From Croceifilum oryzae (GTDB lineage: Bacteria > Bacillota > Bacilli > Thermoactinomycetales > Thermoactinomycetaceae), in the NCBI RefSeq assembly GCF_030814315.1, contig NZ_JAUSUV010000013.1:1-64000 (forward strand): a stretch of DNA of 64,000 nucleotides, given 5' to 3'. Positions 55,960 through 64,000 of the stretch are shown here, in pieces. Position numbers and translations under genes: made by a program. Every line of letters begins with the position of its first letter. Position 1 is the first letter of the stretch. The notes below the pieces were generated by a model that worked only from the letters and a program-made list of their open reading frames with translations, was not told the DNA's origin and made no database searches.

Positions 55960-56907
55960 CTAATCACGTAGTTTTTTGCCCGTTAACTTTAGAAATACAC
56001 TCTCTAGATCAGACTCATGAACATTAAAAGATTCAACTGGTATCTGGTTTGTTCGAATCCAGCTCAAAACATTTTCGGTAACTCCTAGCAGATTCGAAGA
56101 ATGAATGGTCAGTTTGTTATCGATCACATGATGAGAATCAACATAAGGCAACGAGGAGATATGCTGAACTAACCAATCGGGAATCGACTTAAAATCGAGT
56201 ACCAATTGCTTTTCTCCGTATTTTTGAAGCAAAGTGTCTGTTTCCTCTAAATCCAATATCTTTCCTTTGTCATAAATTGCCACACGATCACAAAGCTCTT
56301 GAGCTTCCTCCATGTAGTGAGTGGTATAAATGACTGTCATCTGAAACTCTTCTACTAGGTACTGAATCGAATCGAATATGTGATTCCGTGATTGCGGGTC
56401 TACCCCTACAGTCGGTTCATCTAAAAACAACACTTTTGGGCGATTTAATAAGCCTACTGCTAAATTTAAGCGCCTTTTCATCCCACCAGAATAAGCCCCT
56501 ACTTTTCGATTAGCCCAATCTTCTAATTGAGCAATTTTTAATACTTCTTTGATTCGAGACCTCTTCTCTCTCCCTTTCAAACCGTATAAATTGGCGAAAA
56601 ATGAGAGGTTTTCTTCTGCTGTGAGCGTGAGATAAAGGGCAAGATCTTGGGGAACAAGGCTTACCATCTGCTTTACCTTCGAACTCTCTTTCGTCAAATC
56701 ATATCCGCATACGGTGGCTGAACCCCCGTCAGGTGGCAAAATCGTGGTCAGCATGGAGATCAGCGTAGTTTTGCCTGCCCCATTGGGTCCAAGCAATCCT
56801 AGGACTTCACCCTCATAAATATCTAAATCGACCCCATTCACTGCGGTAAAAGAATCAAATTTTTTGGTTAATCCATATGTAGAAATTAAAATATCCCTTG
56901 TAGACAA
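55960..56907 (-). CDS. ABC transporter ATP-binding protein
   Basis: Seen: 315 residues. Walker A GLLGPNGAGKTTLISM, signature YSGGMKRRLNLAVGLLNRPKVLFLDEPTVGVDP with Walker B, and the switch His in YTTHYMEEAQELC. A ~90-residue C-terminal extension follows, as in DrrA-type exporters. The start is TTG 56907 with AAAGGGGG upstream. It is the first gene of the ten-gene operon. Known: DrrA-type ATPases often give self-resistance by exporting antibiotics, but here the cargo is unknown. Confidence 0.95.
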   Translation of the reverse strand: MSTRDILISTYGLTKKFDSFTAVNGVDLDIYEGEVLGLLGPNGAGKTTLISMLTTILPPDGGSATVCGYDLTKESSKVKQMVSLVPQDLALYLTLTAEENLSFFANLYGLKGREKRSRIKEVLKIAQLEDWANRKVGAYSGGMKRRLNLAVGLLNRPKVLFLDEPTVGVDPQSRNHIFDSIQYLVEEFQMTVIYTTHYMEEAQELCDRVAIYDKGKILDLEETDTLLQKYGEKQLVLDFKSIPDWLVQHISSLPYVDSHHVIDNKLTIHSSNLLGVTENVLSWIRTNQIPVESFNVHESDLESVFLKLTGKKLRD

Positions 56908-56980
56908 CCGAAGGCCCCCTTTATTTCAAAATATGATTTGGAATACTATCTCCTAGCTGGTCACCGTCCTATCTCTTCAC

Positions 56981-57009
56981 TTCCTATAGCAGCATTCCAG
57001 ATATAGGAA
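56981..57009. promoter_or_regulatory. Dyad in operon leader
   Basis: TTCCTATA and TATAGGAA flank a 13-base spacer. It lies 70-100 bases before the first start codon of the operon and downstream of the candidate promoter, so it could be an operator or leader hairpin. Unproven. Confidence 0.35.
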
Positions 57010-57117
57010 AGAATAAAATAAATCAGAAAATGGTAATTGCTAATAAATATTTCAAATAAAAATGGCGAAACGGATTGAAACAATGATTTTATATATTTGA
57101 ATCTATTTAAATGTCAT

Positions 57118-57145
57118 GGTATAGGAATCATAATATAGTCGTCAA
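57118..57145 (-). promoter_or_regulatory. Candidate sigma-A promoter of the biosynthetic operon
   Basis: TTGACG, 16-base spacer, TATACC on the minus strand, about 210 bases before the ABC ATPase start. The -10 is weak. The remainder of the 320-base gap (56908-57225) is A/T-rich and shows no gene. Confidence 0.35.
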
Positions 57146-57225
57146 GTAGTTAAGAATAGTAAAATATGGTGAGTTGGATCAATAAGAAATTTCTTTGTAA
57201 AAAGAATAATTAAATTAATATATAA

Positions 57226-57258
57226 AAAAACCCCATTCATCTTTTGGGGCTTTTTGGC
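57226..57258 (-). terminator. Terminator after ku
   Basis: Arms AAAAAGCCCC and GGGGTTTTTTT around a short loop, just past the Ku stop codon on the minus strand. Confidence 0.85.
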
Positions 57259-57261
57259 AAA

Positions 57262-58140
57262 TTAAGCTTCTTGGTTTTTCTGTATTTTTTTTGTAGGTTT
57301 TTTTGAGGGAGCATCTGTTTTTTTCTTGGTCATTTTCTTTTTAGAAGGTTCTGTGGGTGTTTCCTTTACTTTATTAGAGGTAGCTTCGAGACTGGCTCGT
57401 AGAGCTTCCATTAGATCGATTACTTTTTCAGGACGACGTGCAGGGGCTTCTACTACTTCTTGACCTGTAATTTTTTGCTCAATTGCATTTTGCATTGCTT
57501 GACGATATTCGTCGTGATATTGTTCAGGTTTGAAATCAGTCGTTAGGTTCTCAATCAGCTGCCTTGCCATCTGCAACTCTTTTTCGGGTAACTCCATCGC
57601 ATCTGGAACGCCTGGAACCATGCTTACATCACGAACTTCGTCAGGATAATGAACGGTCTCCATGACTAAGCAATTTTGATAAACCCTTATCACAGCTAAT
57701 GAGCGCTTGGAACGGATCGTAATCTGGGCCACGCCAATTTTATTCGACTCTTTTAATGCTTCTCTCAGTAAGGCATATGCTTTATTGTTTTGATCCTGAG
57801 AGCCTAGGTAGTACGTTTTTTGAAAATAGATGGGATCAATTTGATTGAGATCGACAAAATCTAGAATCTCAATCGCTTTATTGGCATCAGGTAGTAAAGC
57901 AGCCATCTCTTCATCATCCATCACCACAAACTTCCCATCCGCATATTCAAAACCCTTTACCACTTCGCCCCACGGAACTTCCTGCTGACATTGCGGACAA
58001 GTTCGCACGGTCTGAATCGGCGTTTGACACTTGCTATGAAGATAACGAAACTTAACATTTTTCTCTTCCGTGGCTGCATACATCTTGACCGGGATGTTTA
58101 CCAATCCAAAGCTAATTGATCCTTTCCACATCGTATGCAC
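57262..58140 (-). CDS. ku: Ku DNA end-binding protein
   Basis: Seen: 292 residues. MHTMWKGSISFGLVNIPVKMYAATEEK is the universal bacterial Ku start (GTG here, GGGGG upstream). CQTPIQTVRTCPQCQQEVPWGEVVKGFEYADGKFVV, ILDFVDLNQIDPIYFQKTYYL and IRSKRSLAVIRVYQN follow. The final ~60 residues are Lys/Thr/Pro-rich, probably DNA-binding. Known: Ku homodimers hold broken ends for ligase LigD; in Bacillus this pair protects germinating spores. No LigD gene is in the window. Confidence 0.97.
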   Translation of the reverse strand: MHTMWKGSISFGLVNIPVKMYAATEEKNVKFRYLHSKCQTPIQTVRTCPQCQQEVPWGEVVKGFEYADGKFVVMDDEEMAALLPDANKAIEILDFVDLNQIDPIYFQKTYYLGSQDQNNKAYALLREALKESNKIGVAQITIRSKRSLAVIRVYQNCLVMETVHYPDEVRDVSMVPGVPDAMELPEKELQMARQLIENLTTDFKPEQYHDEYRQAMQNAIEQKITGQEVVEAPARRPEKVIDLMEALRASLEATSNKVKETPTEPSKKKMTKKKTDAPSKKPTKKIQKNQEA

Positions 58141-58162
58141 GATCGTTTACCCCCATCTATGA

Positions 58163-59539
58163 TTAGGATGACAAGCAAATTTCTTTCCAACATTGTTGCA
58201 TCAAATCCGAACGACCTTCAATCAAGTGACAAATTCCTTGATAAAAGATAGGATCTCTCCAATTTTTCAAACGGGAATGCGCCTCCTGAAATTGCTCAAT
58301 CGCTTCAGGTATCTGCCCCATCTCCAATAAAGCTCTTCCTTTTTGGTAATGCCCCATTGCTTGAGAAGAGGATTGCGTTTGTTCGATCATTTCTTCGGCA
58401 ATTTGAATTGCTTCTGGTGTCTTTCCTGCTTTCGTAGAAAGACGGGAGCGCATAGCAATCCAATTGGGTTGTTTTTGTGCTTCCATCGGGATGTAAGATA
58501 AAACTTTTTCCACTCTCTCATCTTGTCCTTGTAAAAAGGAGATCCAGGCGTAGGTAAACAACAAATTTGGATTCTTCGGGTCTAGTGTCAGACCTTTCTT
58601 TAACCACAACAAAGCAGAGTCAGCATCATGTTTCGCCCAGAAATTCCAAGCAATCCCGTGATATGCCGTAAATCGATGCTCCTGATTCCCAGTCAATTTC
58701 CGGTACCATTCGATTGCTTTATCGTGTTCACCCATTTCTTCATAATCATGAGCAATAGAAATCATCACCATCGGATGATGCGTTTTCTCATAAGAAGCCA
58801 TTCGCCAGAAATTGACGCTTCCCCATTCACGATAGTGCCTATAACAATTAGATAAATAGTGCATCGATTCCCAGTCGTGCTCATTTATATTTAAGGCATG
58901 ATAAAAATGGGGAATCGCTTCATGATACTCGCCCATCCGATAATAACAAGCACCTAAGTTAAACCAGCTATCACTATGATCCGGGATGATGCTAATCACT
59001 TTACGAAAATGCTTAATAGCTTGCCCATCATTTCCTTGTTTCACTTCTATACATCCCAGCATATGTGTGGCAAACCCGACAAATACATCTTGTGTCGTTG
59101 TATGAATCACGAGATGAAAATGATTGGCAGACTCTTCTAGTTCACCCGCATGGAATTGTGATAATCCCAGATAGACACGTCCCAATAAAAAATCAGGCTC
59201 TTGATGGACAACTTGATGAAACAAATCTTTTGCTTCGTGAAACATCGTAAGATTAAAGTACCCTTGACCTTGTCTAAATTGACGGACCACCGATTCATGA
59301 ATCCAAAACTCTTCTTCTACCTCTTTTTCCTCACTCATAAGCTCTGGATGCTCATGAATCAATTGGGCGACTCGCTCCTCAATAGAAGACCATGACTCTA
59401 ACAACTGATCACACGATTTTTTTAATTGACGAAAACGACCTTTCCATTTTTGTCGGTCCTTCAAAGGGCTATCAGGATAATTGGCTTCTATCTCTTTTAA
59501 TGTCTGTTCTACGATTTCGATCCATTGTGGCTGAAACAT
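58163..59539 (-). CDS. TPR-repeat protein
   Basis: Seen: about 458 residues. An acidic N-terminal region (to about 95) is followed by roughly ten TPR units, e.g. SVVRQFRQGQGYFNLTMFHEAKDLFHQV, SWFNLGACYYRMGEYHEAIPHFYHAL, AYHGIAWNFWAKHDADSALLWLKKGL and GHYQKGRALLEMGQIPEAIEQFQEA. No enzymatic domain or signal peptide is visible. ATG 59539 has GGAGGAG upstream. Such proteins act as scaffolds. Its neighbours (ku and panD) do not hint at the partner. Confidence 0.8.
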   Translation of the reverse strand: MFQPQWIEIVEQTLKEIEANYPDSPLKDRQKWKGRFRQLKKSCDQLLESWSSIEERVAQLIHEHPELMSEEKEVEEEFWIHESVVRQFRQGQGYFNLTMFHEAKDLFHQVVHQEPDFLLGRVYLGLSQFHAGELEESANHFHLVIHTTTQDVFVGFATHMLGCIEVKQGNDGQAIKHFRKVISIIPDHSDSWFNLGACYYRMGEYHEAIPHFYHALNINEHDWESMHYLSNCYRHYREWGSVNFWRMASYEKTHHPMVMISIAHDYEEMGEHDKAIEWYRKLTGNQEHRFTAYHGIAWNFWAKHDADSALLWLKKGLTLDPKNPNLLFTYAWISFLQGQDERVEKVLSYIPMEAQKQPNWIAMRSRLSTKAGKTPEAIQIAEEMIEQTQSSSQAMGHYQKGRALLEMGQIPEAIEQFQEAHSRLKNWRDPIFYQGICHLIEGRSDLMQQCWKEICLSS

Positions 59540-59601
59540 AAAATCTCCTCCGCTCATTCATGCTTGATGTTTGGAGTATCTCCTTATGGAAGAAATGTAT
59601 T

Positions 59602-59661
59602 CAGAAACCAATATAAAAACCCCCTAAATGAGAAATTAGAGGGTTTTTATATTGGTTTCTG
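59602..59661. terminator. Terminator after panD
   Basis: A 21-base stem (CAGAAACCAATATAAAAACC and complement) around CTAAATGAGAAATTAGA, with T/A-rich flanks on both sides; it ends the panBCD transcript. Confidence 0.9.
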
Positions 59662-59663
59662 AT

Positions 59664-60047
59664 TTAGATAATGACACCATGGATTTCTTCACCAAGCATT
59701 TGTGAAATCTGATTGCCTTCATCCATGATAGCAATCTTCGGTCGGTAATTTCGCGAAGTAGCATCGTCCATTAATGCATAAGCAATGACAATAACGGTAT
59801 CTCCTGGTTGCACGAGGCGAGCAGCCGCACCATTTAGACATAGCACCCCACTACCGCGTTCACCTGGAATAGCATACGTTTCGAGACGGGCCCCATTATT
59901 ATTGTTGACGATTTGTACTTTTTCATTAGCCAGGATATCAACTCGATCCATGATATCCTCATCAATTGTGATACTACCTACATAGTTCAAATTTGCTTCT
60001 GTTACGGTAGCACGATGTATTTTCGATTTCATCATCGTACGAAACAT
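59664..60047 (-). CDS. panD: Aspartate 1-decarboxylase
   Basis: Seen: 127 residues. [26 protein letters not shown] contains the self-cleavage site Gly24-Ser25 that gives the pyruvoyl cofactor; [12 protein letters not shown] and [12 protein letters not shown] follow. Known: makes beta-alanine from aspartate for pantothenate. It lies 3 bases after the panC stop with AAGGAG upstream, the last gene of panBCD. Confidence 0.98.
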   Translation of the reverse strand: MFRTMMKSKIHRATVTEANLNYVGSITIDEDIMDRVDILANEKVQIVNNNNGARLETYAIPGERGSGVLCLNGAAARLVQPGDTVIVIAYALMDDATSRNYRPKIAIMDEGNQISQMLGEEIHGVII

Positions 60048-60050
60048 GGA

Positions 60051-60914
60051 TTAACACTCCTTGTTGTTATGACGGACCAGTACATTATCAATCAGGCGTG
60101 TTGAGCCGAAACGTACTGCGACTGCGATGAGTAGATCATCTGTAAGAGAGTTCGGGTTCTGAAGTGATGGATACTGCAACGTATCAACATAGTCTATCTC
60201 AGCCAGCGATTGCGTTTGAATCTGCTGGATCACAAATTGACTCACTTGATCAGTACTTTCAAACAAATGAGAAGCTAATTTATCTTTTGCCATCCGAAGG
60301 CTTTTCGACAAAATCAATGCCTGTTGATGTTGTTCGGAAGTTAAAAACACATTGCGCGAACTTAATGCTAGTCCATCTGATTCTCTAACAATCTCGCAAG
60401 GAACAATGATTACAGGGATATCTAAATCCAGTACCATTTGTTCGATGACAGCTACTTGTTGGGCGTCTTTCAACCCAAAATACGCTCGGTCTGGTTGTAC
60501 AATCTGAAATAATTTCGTTACCACGGTAGCCACACCATCAAAATGACCTGGGCGAGAGGCACCGCATAGCTTTTCTGTAATTTGACCAACTCGTACATAG
60601 GTTAACGATTGATTTGGGTACATCTCTTGTACATCAGGGTGGAATAAATAATCGACTCCTGCTTCCTTCGCTAACTCACAGTCCCGCTCAAAATCACGGG
60701 GATAACGATCCAGATCCTCATTTGGTCCAAATTGTAGTGGGTTAACAAAAATCGACATAACTACTATATCACACTCTAGTTTAGCTTGTTTTACTAAACT
60801 TATGTGACCCTCGTGTAGATACCCCATAGTTGGTACAAATCCAATCGTTTTACGAGCAATGCGTGATGGTTGTAAGGAAGATCGTAGTTCAGATTTTGTT
60901 GTAATCACTCTCAT
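60051..60914 (-). CDS. panC: Pantothenate synthetase
   Basis: Seen: 287 residues. GFVPTMGYLHEGHISLV is the HIGH-like ATP site, VNPLQFGPNEDLDRYPRD the pantoate site, YFGLKDAQQVAVI the beta-alanine region and SDGLALSSRNVFL the KMSK-like loop. Known: joins pantoate and beta-alanine with ATP. Its start overlaps the panB stop by four bases. Confidence 0.98.
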   Translation of the reverse strand: MRVITTKSELRSSLQPSRIARKTIGFVPTMGYLHEGHISLVKQAKLECDIVVMSIFVNPLQFGPNEDLDRYPRDFERDCELAKEAGVDYLFHPDVQEMYPNQSLTYVRVGQITEKLCGASRPGHFDGVATVVTKLFQIVQPDRAYFGLKDAQQVAVIEQMVLDLDIPVIIVPCEIVRESDGLALSSRNVFLTSEQHQQALILSKSLRMAKDKLASHLFESTDQVSQFVIQQIQTQSLAEIDYVDTLQYPSLQNPNSLTDDLLIAVAVRFGSTRLIDNVLVRHNNKEC

Positions 60915-61777
60915 GATATGCCTTCCTTCTCCTTCTGGCTACCACCATAGAGATGTTGCTCCGTCTCAGGGGACAGATGAGACACATGCTCCTCAGCTGG
61001 AAATTGATGCCCTTTCACCTCTTCAACATAAGAACGAATCCCTTGTTTGATCAATTCACCCACATCAGCGTATGTTTTGACAAACGAAGGCTGAAAGTCT
61101 CCGCCACCTATTTGCAACACATCATGAAAGACGAGGACTTGACCATCACAATCTCGACCGGCACCAATCCCGATCACAGGGATGGAAAGCTGATCCCGAA
61201 TCTGTCCTGCTAATTCCTCAGGAACACATTCAAGTACGAGAGCAAATACGCCTGCCTCTTCCACCTTTTTGGCCTCTTCAATTAGATGCAATGCAGAGGA
61301 CGGGTCTTTTCCTTGAATGAGATAACCACCTAGTTTATTCACAGACTGTGGTTGTAGACCGAGATGGGCCATCACCGGGACACCCGCTTGCACCAAAGCA
61401 CGAATTTGATCGATTATTTCACTGCCACCTTCTAATTTAACCCCGTAAGCATTTGCTTCTTGCATCAACTTGCCCGCAGCCTTTAACACTTCATCTCGTG
61501 ATAAGTGCGCAACCAAGAAAGGGAGATCTGCAATCACCATGGCTCGCTTCGCACCGCGAGTAACCGCTTTTGTATGATGAATCATATCCGCTAGCGTTAC
61601 CGGAATCGTGGAATCATAACCGAGAACTACCATTCCCAGCGAATCACCTACTAATACCACATCCGCCCCTGCCTCTTCTACCAACACAGCACTTGGATAA
61701 TCATAAGCGGTAATCATTGCAATAGGAGTTTGTTCACGTTTCATCTTGGCCAGTGTACGAATCGTTACTTTCTTCAT
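60911..61777 (-). CDS. panB: 3-methyl-2-oxobutanoate hydroxymethyltransferase
   Basis: Seen: 288 residues. ITAYDYPSAVLVEEAGADVVLVGDSLGMVVLGYDSTIPVTLADM, VKLEGG, PVMAHLGLQPQ and IGIGAGRDCDGQVLVFHD carry the metal and substrate residues. Known: makes ketopantoate from alpha-ketoisovalerate and methylene-tetrahydrofolate. First pan gene, 14 bases after birA. Confidence 0.98.
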   Translation of the reverse strand: MKKVTIRTLAKMKREQTPIAMITAYDYPSAVLVEEAGADVVLVGDSLGMVVLGYDSTIPVTLADMIHHTKAVTRGAKRAMVIADLPFLVAHLSRDEVLKAAGKLMQEANAYGVKLEGGSEIIDQIRALVQAGVPVMAHLGLQPQSVNKLGGYLIQGKDPSSALHLIEEAKKVEEAGVFALVLECVPEELAGQIRDQLSIPVIGIGAGRDCDGQVLVFHDVLQIGGGDFQPSFVKTYADVGELIKQGIRSYVEEVKGHQFPAEEHVSHLSPETEQHLYGGSQKEKEGIS

Positions 61778-61790
61778 GTTTGATATCCCC

Positions 61791-62774
61791 TCAATATTTT
61801 TCTATATCGATCTCCGCAGAATAAATCGCTATGGTTCCTTGGTCCACTTGCAACTTTAGTGCGCCTGTGTCATATAAGCCCTTCAAAATACCCGTATGAT
61901 CCCCTTGGGGTGTCCGCACGGTAATCATTTGATCCATCTTATACGCGCTTGACTCCCACTCTTGTTGAATCGTCTTAAAGCCTTCCTGTAGATATCGCTC
62001 GTAGCACTCTTCCAATTCTTCTAAAATAGCCGCAATTAACGTTGCACGGTGGATATCTCCACCTAATTCGATGGATAACGATGTGGCGATGTCCAAAATT
62101 TCTTTTGTGAAATCTTGTTTTTTTGTATTCACATTCATCCCGATCCCGATAATAGCATAGTGAATGCGGTCCTGCTCTCCACGGATTTCCGTTAATACCC
62201 CACAAACCTTCTTTCCATCTATCAGCAAATCGTTGGGCCATTTAATTTGTATGTCCAAGCCAGTCACTCGTTCGATCCCACGCTTAATCCCAACGGATGT
62301 TAAGATCGTGAGATGAGATGCATTTTGTAAAGCGATGGGTGGACGTACAATCAGGCTCATCCAAATTCCGGTACGAGGCGGAGAATGCCATACACGACCC
62401 AGACGACCTTTACCATCAATTTGTTCTTCTGCAACGACAATAGCCCCTTCTGGCGCGTCATCTTTAGCCCATTGATGCGCGATTAACTGTGTGGATGGGG
62501 TCTGGTTTTGATATTGAATTTCACGACCAAACCGTTTGGTTTGTAGATGAGGATAGATTTCTTCTGGAGCAACTCGATCAGGTCGGTATACCAGACGATA
62601 GCCACTGCGCGGTTTCGCTTCAATCTCATATCCCCCTGCCCGCAGTTCCTCCATGTGCTTCCATATCGCCGCCCTACTTACCCCCACTTGATGGCTTAAC
62701 TCTTCCCCAGATAAGTAATTAGGCTGACGGTCCAATAATACGGCCAAGATTTCATCACGAATACTTTGTGGCAA
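61791..62774 (-). CDS. birA: Biotin operon repressor / biotin-protein ligase
   Basis: Seen: 327 residues. The winged helix GEELSHQVGVSRAAIWKHMEEL precedes the ligase core with QIDGKGRLGRVWHSPPRTGIWMSLIVRP and IQIKWPNDLLIDGKKVCGVLTEI, and a C-terminal SH3-like domain. Start TTG 62774, overlapping the cca end by 20 bases. Known: class II BirA biotinylates carboxylases and represses biotin genes when biotin is plentiful. Confidence 0.97.
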   Translation of the reverse strand: MPQSIRDEILAVLLDRQPNYLSGEELSHQVGVSRAAIWKHMEELRAGGYEIEAKPRSGYRLVYRPDRVAPEEIYPHLQTKRFGREIQYQNQTPSTQLIAHQWAKDDAPEGAIVVAEEQIDGKGRLGRVWHSPPRTGIWMSLIVRPPIALQNASHLTILTSVGIKRGIERVTGLDIQIKWPNDLLIDGKKVCGVLTEIRGEQDRIHYAIIGIGMNVNTKKQDFTKEILDIATSLSIELGGDIHRATLIAAILEELEECYERYLQEGFKTIQQEWESSAYKMDQMITVRTPQGDHTGILKGLYDTGALKLQVDQGTIAIYSAEIDIEKY

Positions 62775-63981
62775 TTTGGCCCCCTACTTTCAACAAAATT
62801 TCTTTTTGATTTGGAATCTCTCCCAATGCAACCGATTGACATAATTCTGATAAAGTTCCTTTTACCCATGGACCCGGTTTTTTTCCTACGACTGAAATTA
62901 ATTCATTTCCTTGAATCGATAGATCCGTTACCTTTCTAACGGGCATCTCTTCCCACCAATCTCGTAATTGCTCCCATTTACAACCCGTTTCATTGTATAG
63001 TGCTTGTTGAATGCAGTAGCTTTCTACAACGGGTTCCCATCCATAACGGAGCAAAATTGGCTTCATCCATTTCTCGTCAGGCTCCTTCACCTCTGTCCAT
63101 TCAGCTTGAATCTCCATAATAGACTGGAAGAGCTGGGAGTCTTTTTTGGAAGACTTACATTCACGAGTTCTGCTTTCCACTGAGTCCGCAGTAGTACTGA
63201 ATGCTAGAAGGAACCAAACCCACTTCCCTGCGCGCTGACAGTTGCTTGGGATATGGGTAAGCCGTTCTCCTACTCTTTCCTGATCCCATTGCCACCCCGT
63301 AAAGGGAGGCATGTGATGAAAAAGTTCAGTCTGTAACAACACCTGAAAACCCATGTGCGGGGTGGGGCTTCCCAAAATCTTATCCATCTCGGTCATAATT
63401 CGTTCGACAGACAGGTACTTCACATCCTGCTTGCAACATACCATCGCTTCTTGGGTAAGCGGATCAATCGAAAAGGAAAACTGAGCCGAAAATCGCGCAG
63501 CTCGAATCATACGCAAAGCATCTTCCTGAAATCGTTCCTTCGCAGTCCCCACTGCACGAATGATTCCGCTCTCTAAGTCAGCGTGTCCATCAAAATAGTC
63601 ATATAAATTTCCATCCAAATCCATCGCCATCGCATTAATCGTAAAATCCCTCCGCTGTAAATCATCTCGTAAGGATCGGACAAACTGGACTCCACTTGGA
63701 CGACGATGGTCTTCATAAAACCCCTCTGTTCGAAACGTAGTCACTTCTACAATTTCTTGATCCCACAGCACCGTTACGGTCCCATGCTCAATTCCCGTAG
63801 CAAACGAACGAGAAAATAGCTTTTGAACCTCAGTTGGGGTGGCTGAAGTGGCTATATCATAATCGTTTGGGATACGATCCAGTAGTAGATCGCGCACACA
63901 TCCCCCCACTAGGTATGCTTCATAGCCTGATTCGTTTAGCATTTGAATCACTTCATGAGCTGCTTTTCGCCGAGGGTCCAT
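62755..63981 (-). CDS. cca: CCA-adding tRNA nucleotidyltransferase
   Basis: Seen: about 408 residues. YLVGGCVRDLLLDRIPNDYDIATSA with the Gly-Gly-x-Val-Arg-Asp and the D-x-D metal motif, VTTFRTEGFYEDHRRPSGVQFV, RRDFTINAMAMD and EDALRMIRAARFSAQF are the class II CCA enzyme motifs. ATG 63981 with AAGGTGGTG upstream was chosen over GTG 63993. Known: repairs and adds the 3' CCA of tRNAs. cca-birA-panBCD order matches B. subtilis. The region right of the start is only 19 bases, so its promoter is outside the window. Confidence 0.97.
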   Translation of the reverse strand: MDPRRKAAHEVIQMLNESGYEAYLVGGCVRDLLLDRIPNDYDIATSATPTEVQKLFSRSFATGIEHGTVTVLWDQEIVEVTTFRTEGFYEDHRRPSGVQFVRSLRDDLQRRDFTINAMAMDLDGNLYDYFDGHADLESGIIRAVGTAKERFQEDALRMIRAARFSAQFSFSIDPLTQEAMVCCKQDVKYLSVERIMTEMDKILGSPTPHMGFQVLLQTELFHHMPPFTGWQWDQERVGERLTHIPSNCQRAGKWVWFLLAFSTTADSVESRTRECKSSKKDSQLFQSIMEIQAEWTEVKEPDEKWMKPILLRYGWEPVVESYCIQQALYNETGCKWEQLRDWWEEMPVRKVTDLSIQGNELISVVGKKPGPWVKGTLSELCQSVALGEIPNQKEILLKVGGQIATKYS

Positions 63982-64000
63982 GTGTTCCACCACCTTTTAA

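Overview
The window looks like chromosome from an endospore-forming, low-to-mid GC Firmicute of the order Bacillales. The order panD-panC-panB-birA-cca, miaB-ricA-cotE-mutS-mutL, miaA-hfq-spoVK-hflX-ynbB-glnR-glnA and asnS-dnaD follows the Bacillus subtilis plan, and cotE, spoVK, a CgeB-like protein and a BclA-like collagen protein mark a spore former. Frequent TTG and GTG starts and the large HTH-TPR regulator suggest a relative of Thermoactinomycetaceae, but that is an inference. No rRNA, tRNA or CRISPR array was seen.

Left end (1-12.7 kb): an accessory, spore-surface region. A collagen-like protein runs off the left edge. A large serine recombinase follows, and immediately beyond it lies the 3' part of a sulfatase gene whose open frame starts abruptly in the middle of a conserved motif. 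A long minus-strand operon then reads rmlA-rmlB-rmlD-rmlC, a lone C-terminal glycosyltransferase domain, a GT2 enzyme, a CgeB-like protein, an APS kinase and an AlkP-superfamily hydrolase. This resembles the spsIJKL rhamnose operon of B. subtilis spores with sulfate-handling genes added.

Middle (12.7-43 kb): an HTH-TPR regulator, cytochrome c plus CtaG, an ATP-grasp/glycosyltransferase fusion of spore-coat type, dnaD-asnS, CapA, a glutathione peroxidase, an IS3-derived fold-back remnant, and the glnRA operon with two visible GlnR boxes on its promoter. The conserved ynbB-hflX-spoVK-hfq-miaA and mutL-mutS-cotE-ricA-miaB blocks follow. An amidoligase-like gene and a YcxB-like gene are inserted between mutS and cotE.

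Right (43-57 kb): a second nucleotidyltransferase gene (rmlA-like), then a ten-gene minus-strand biosynthetic operon. In transcription order it encodes an ABC ATPase, ABC permease, malonyl transferase, ketoreductase, ACP, dehydratase, a 990-residue GNAT fusion, a glycosyltransferase-like protein, a GcvT-fold protein and a fused ketosynthase-chain length factor. It looks like a compact, possibly undescribed type II polyketide or polyene-like pathway and is the best candidate for a new system. The right end (57-64 kb) carries Ku, a TPR protein and the pantothenate-biotin-CCA genes.

A roughly 200-bp repeat with inverted ends occurs twice in opposite orientation (26.1 and 43.9 kb), flanking about 17.6 kb.
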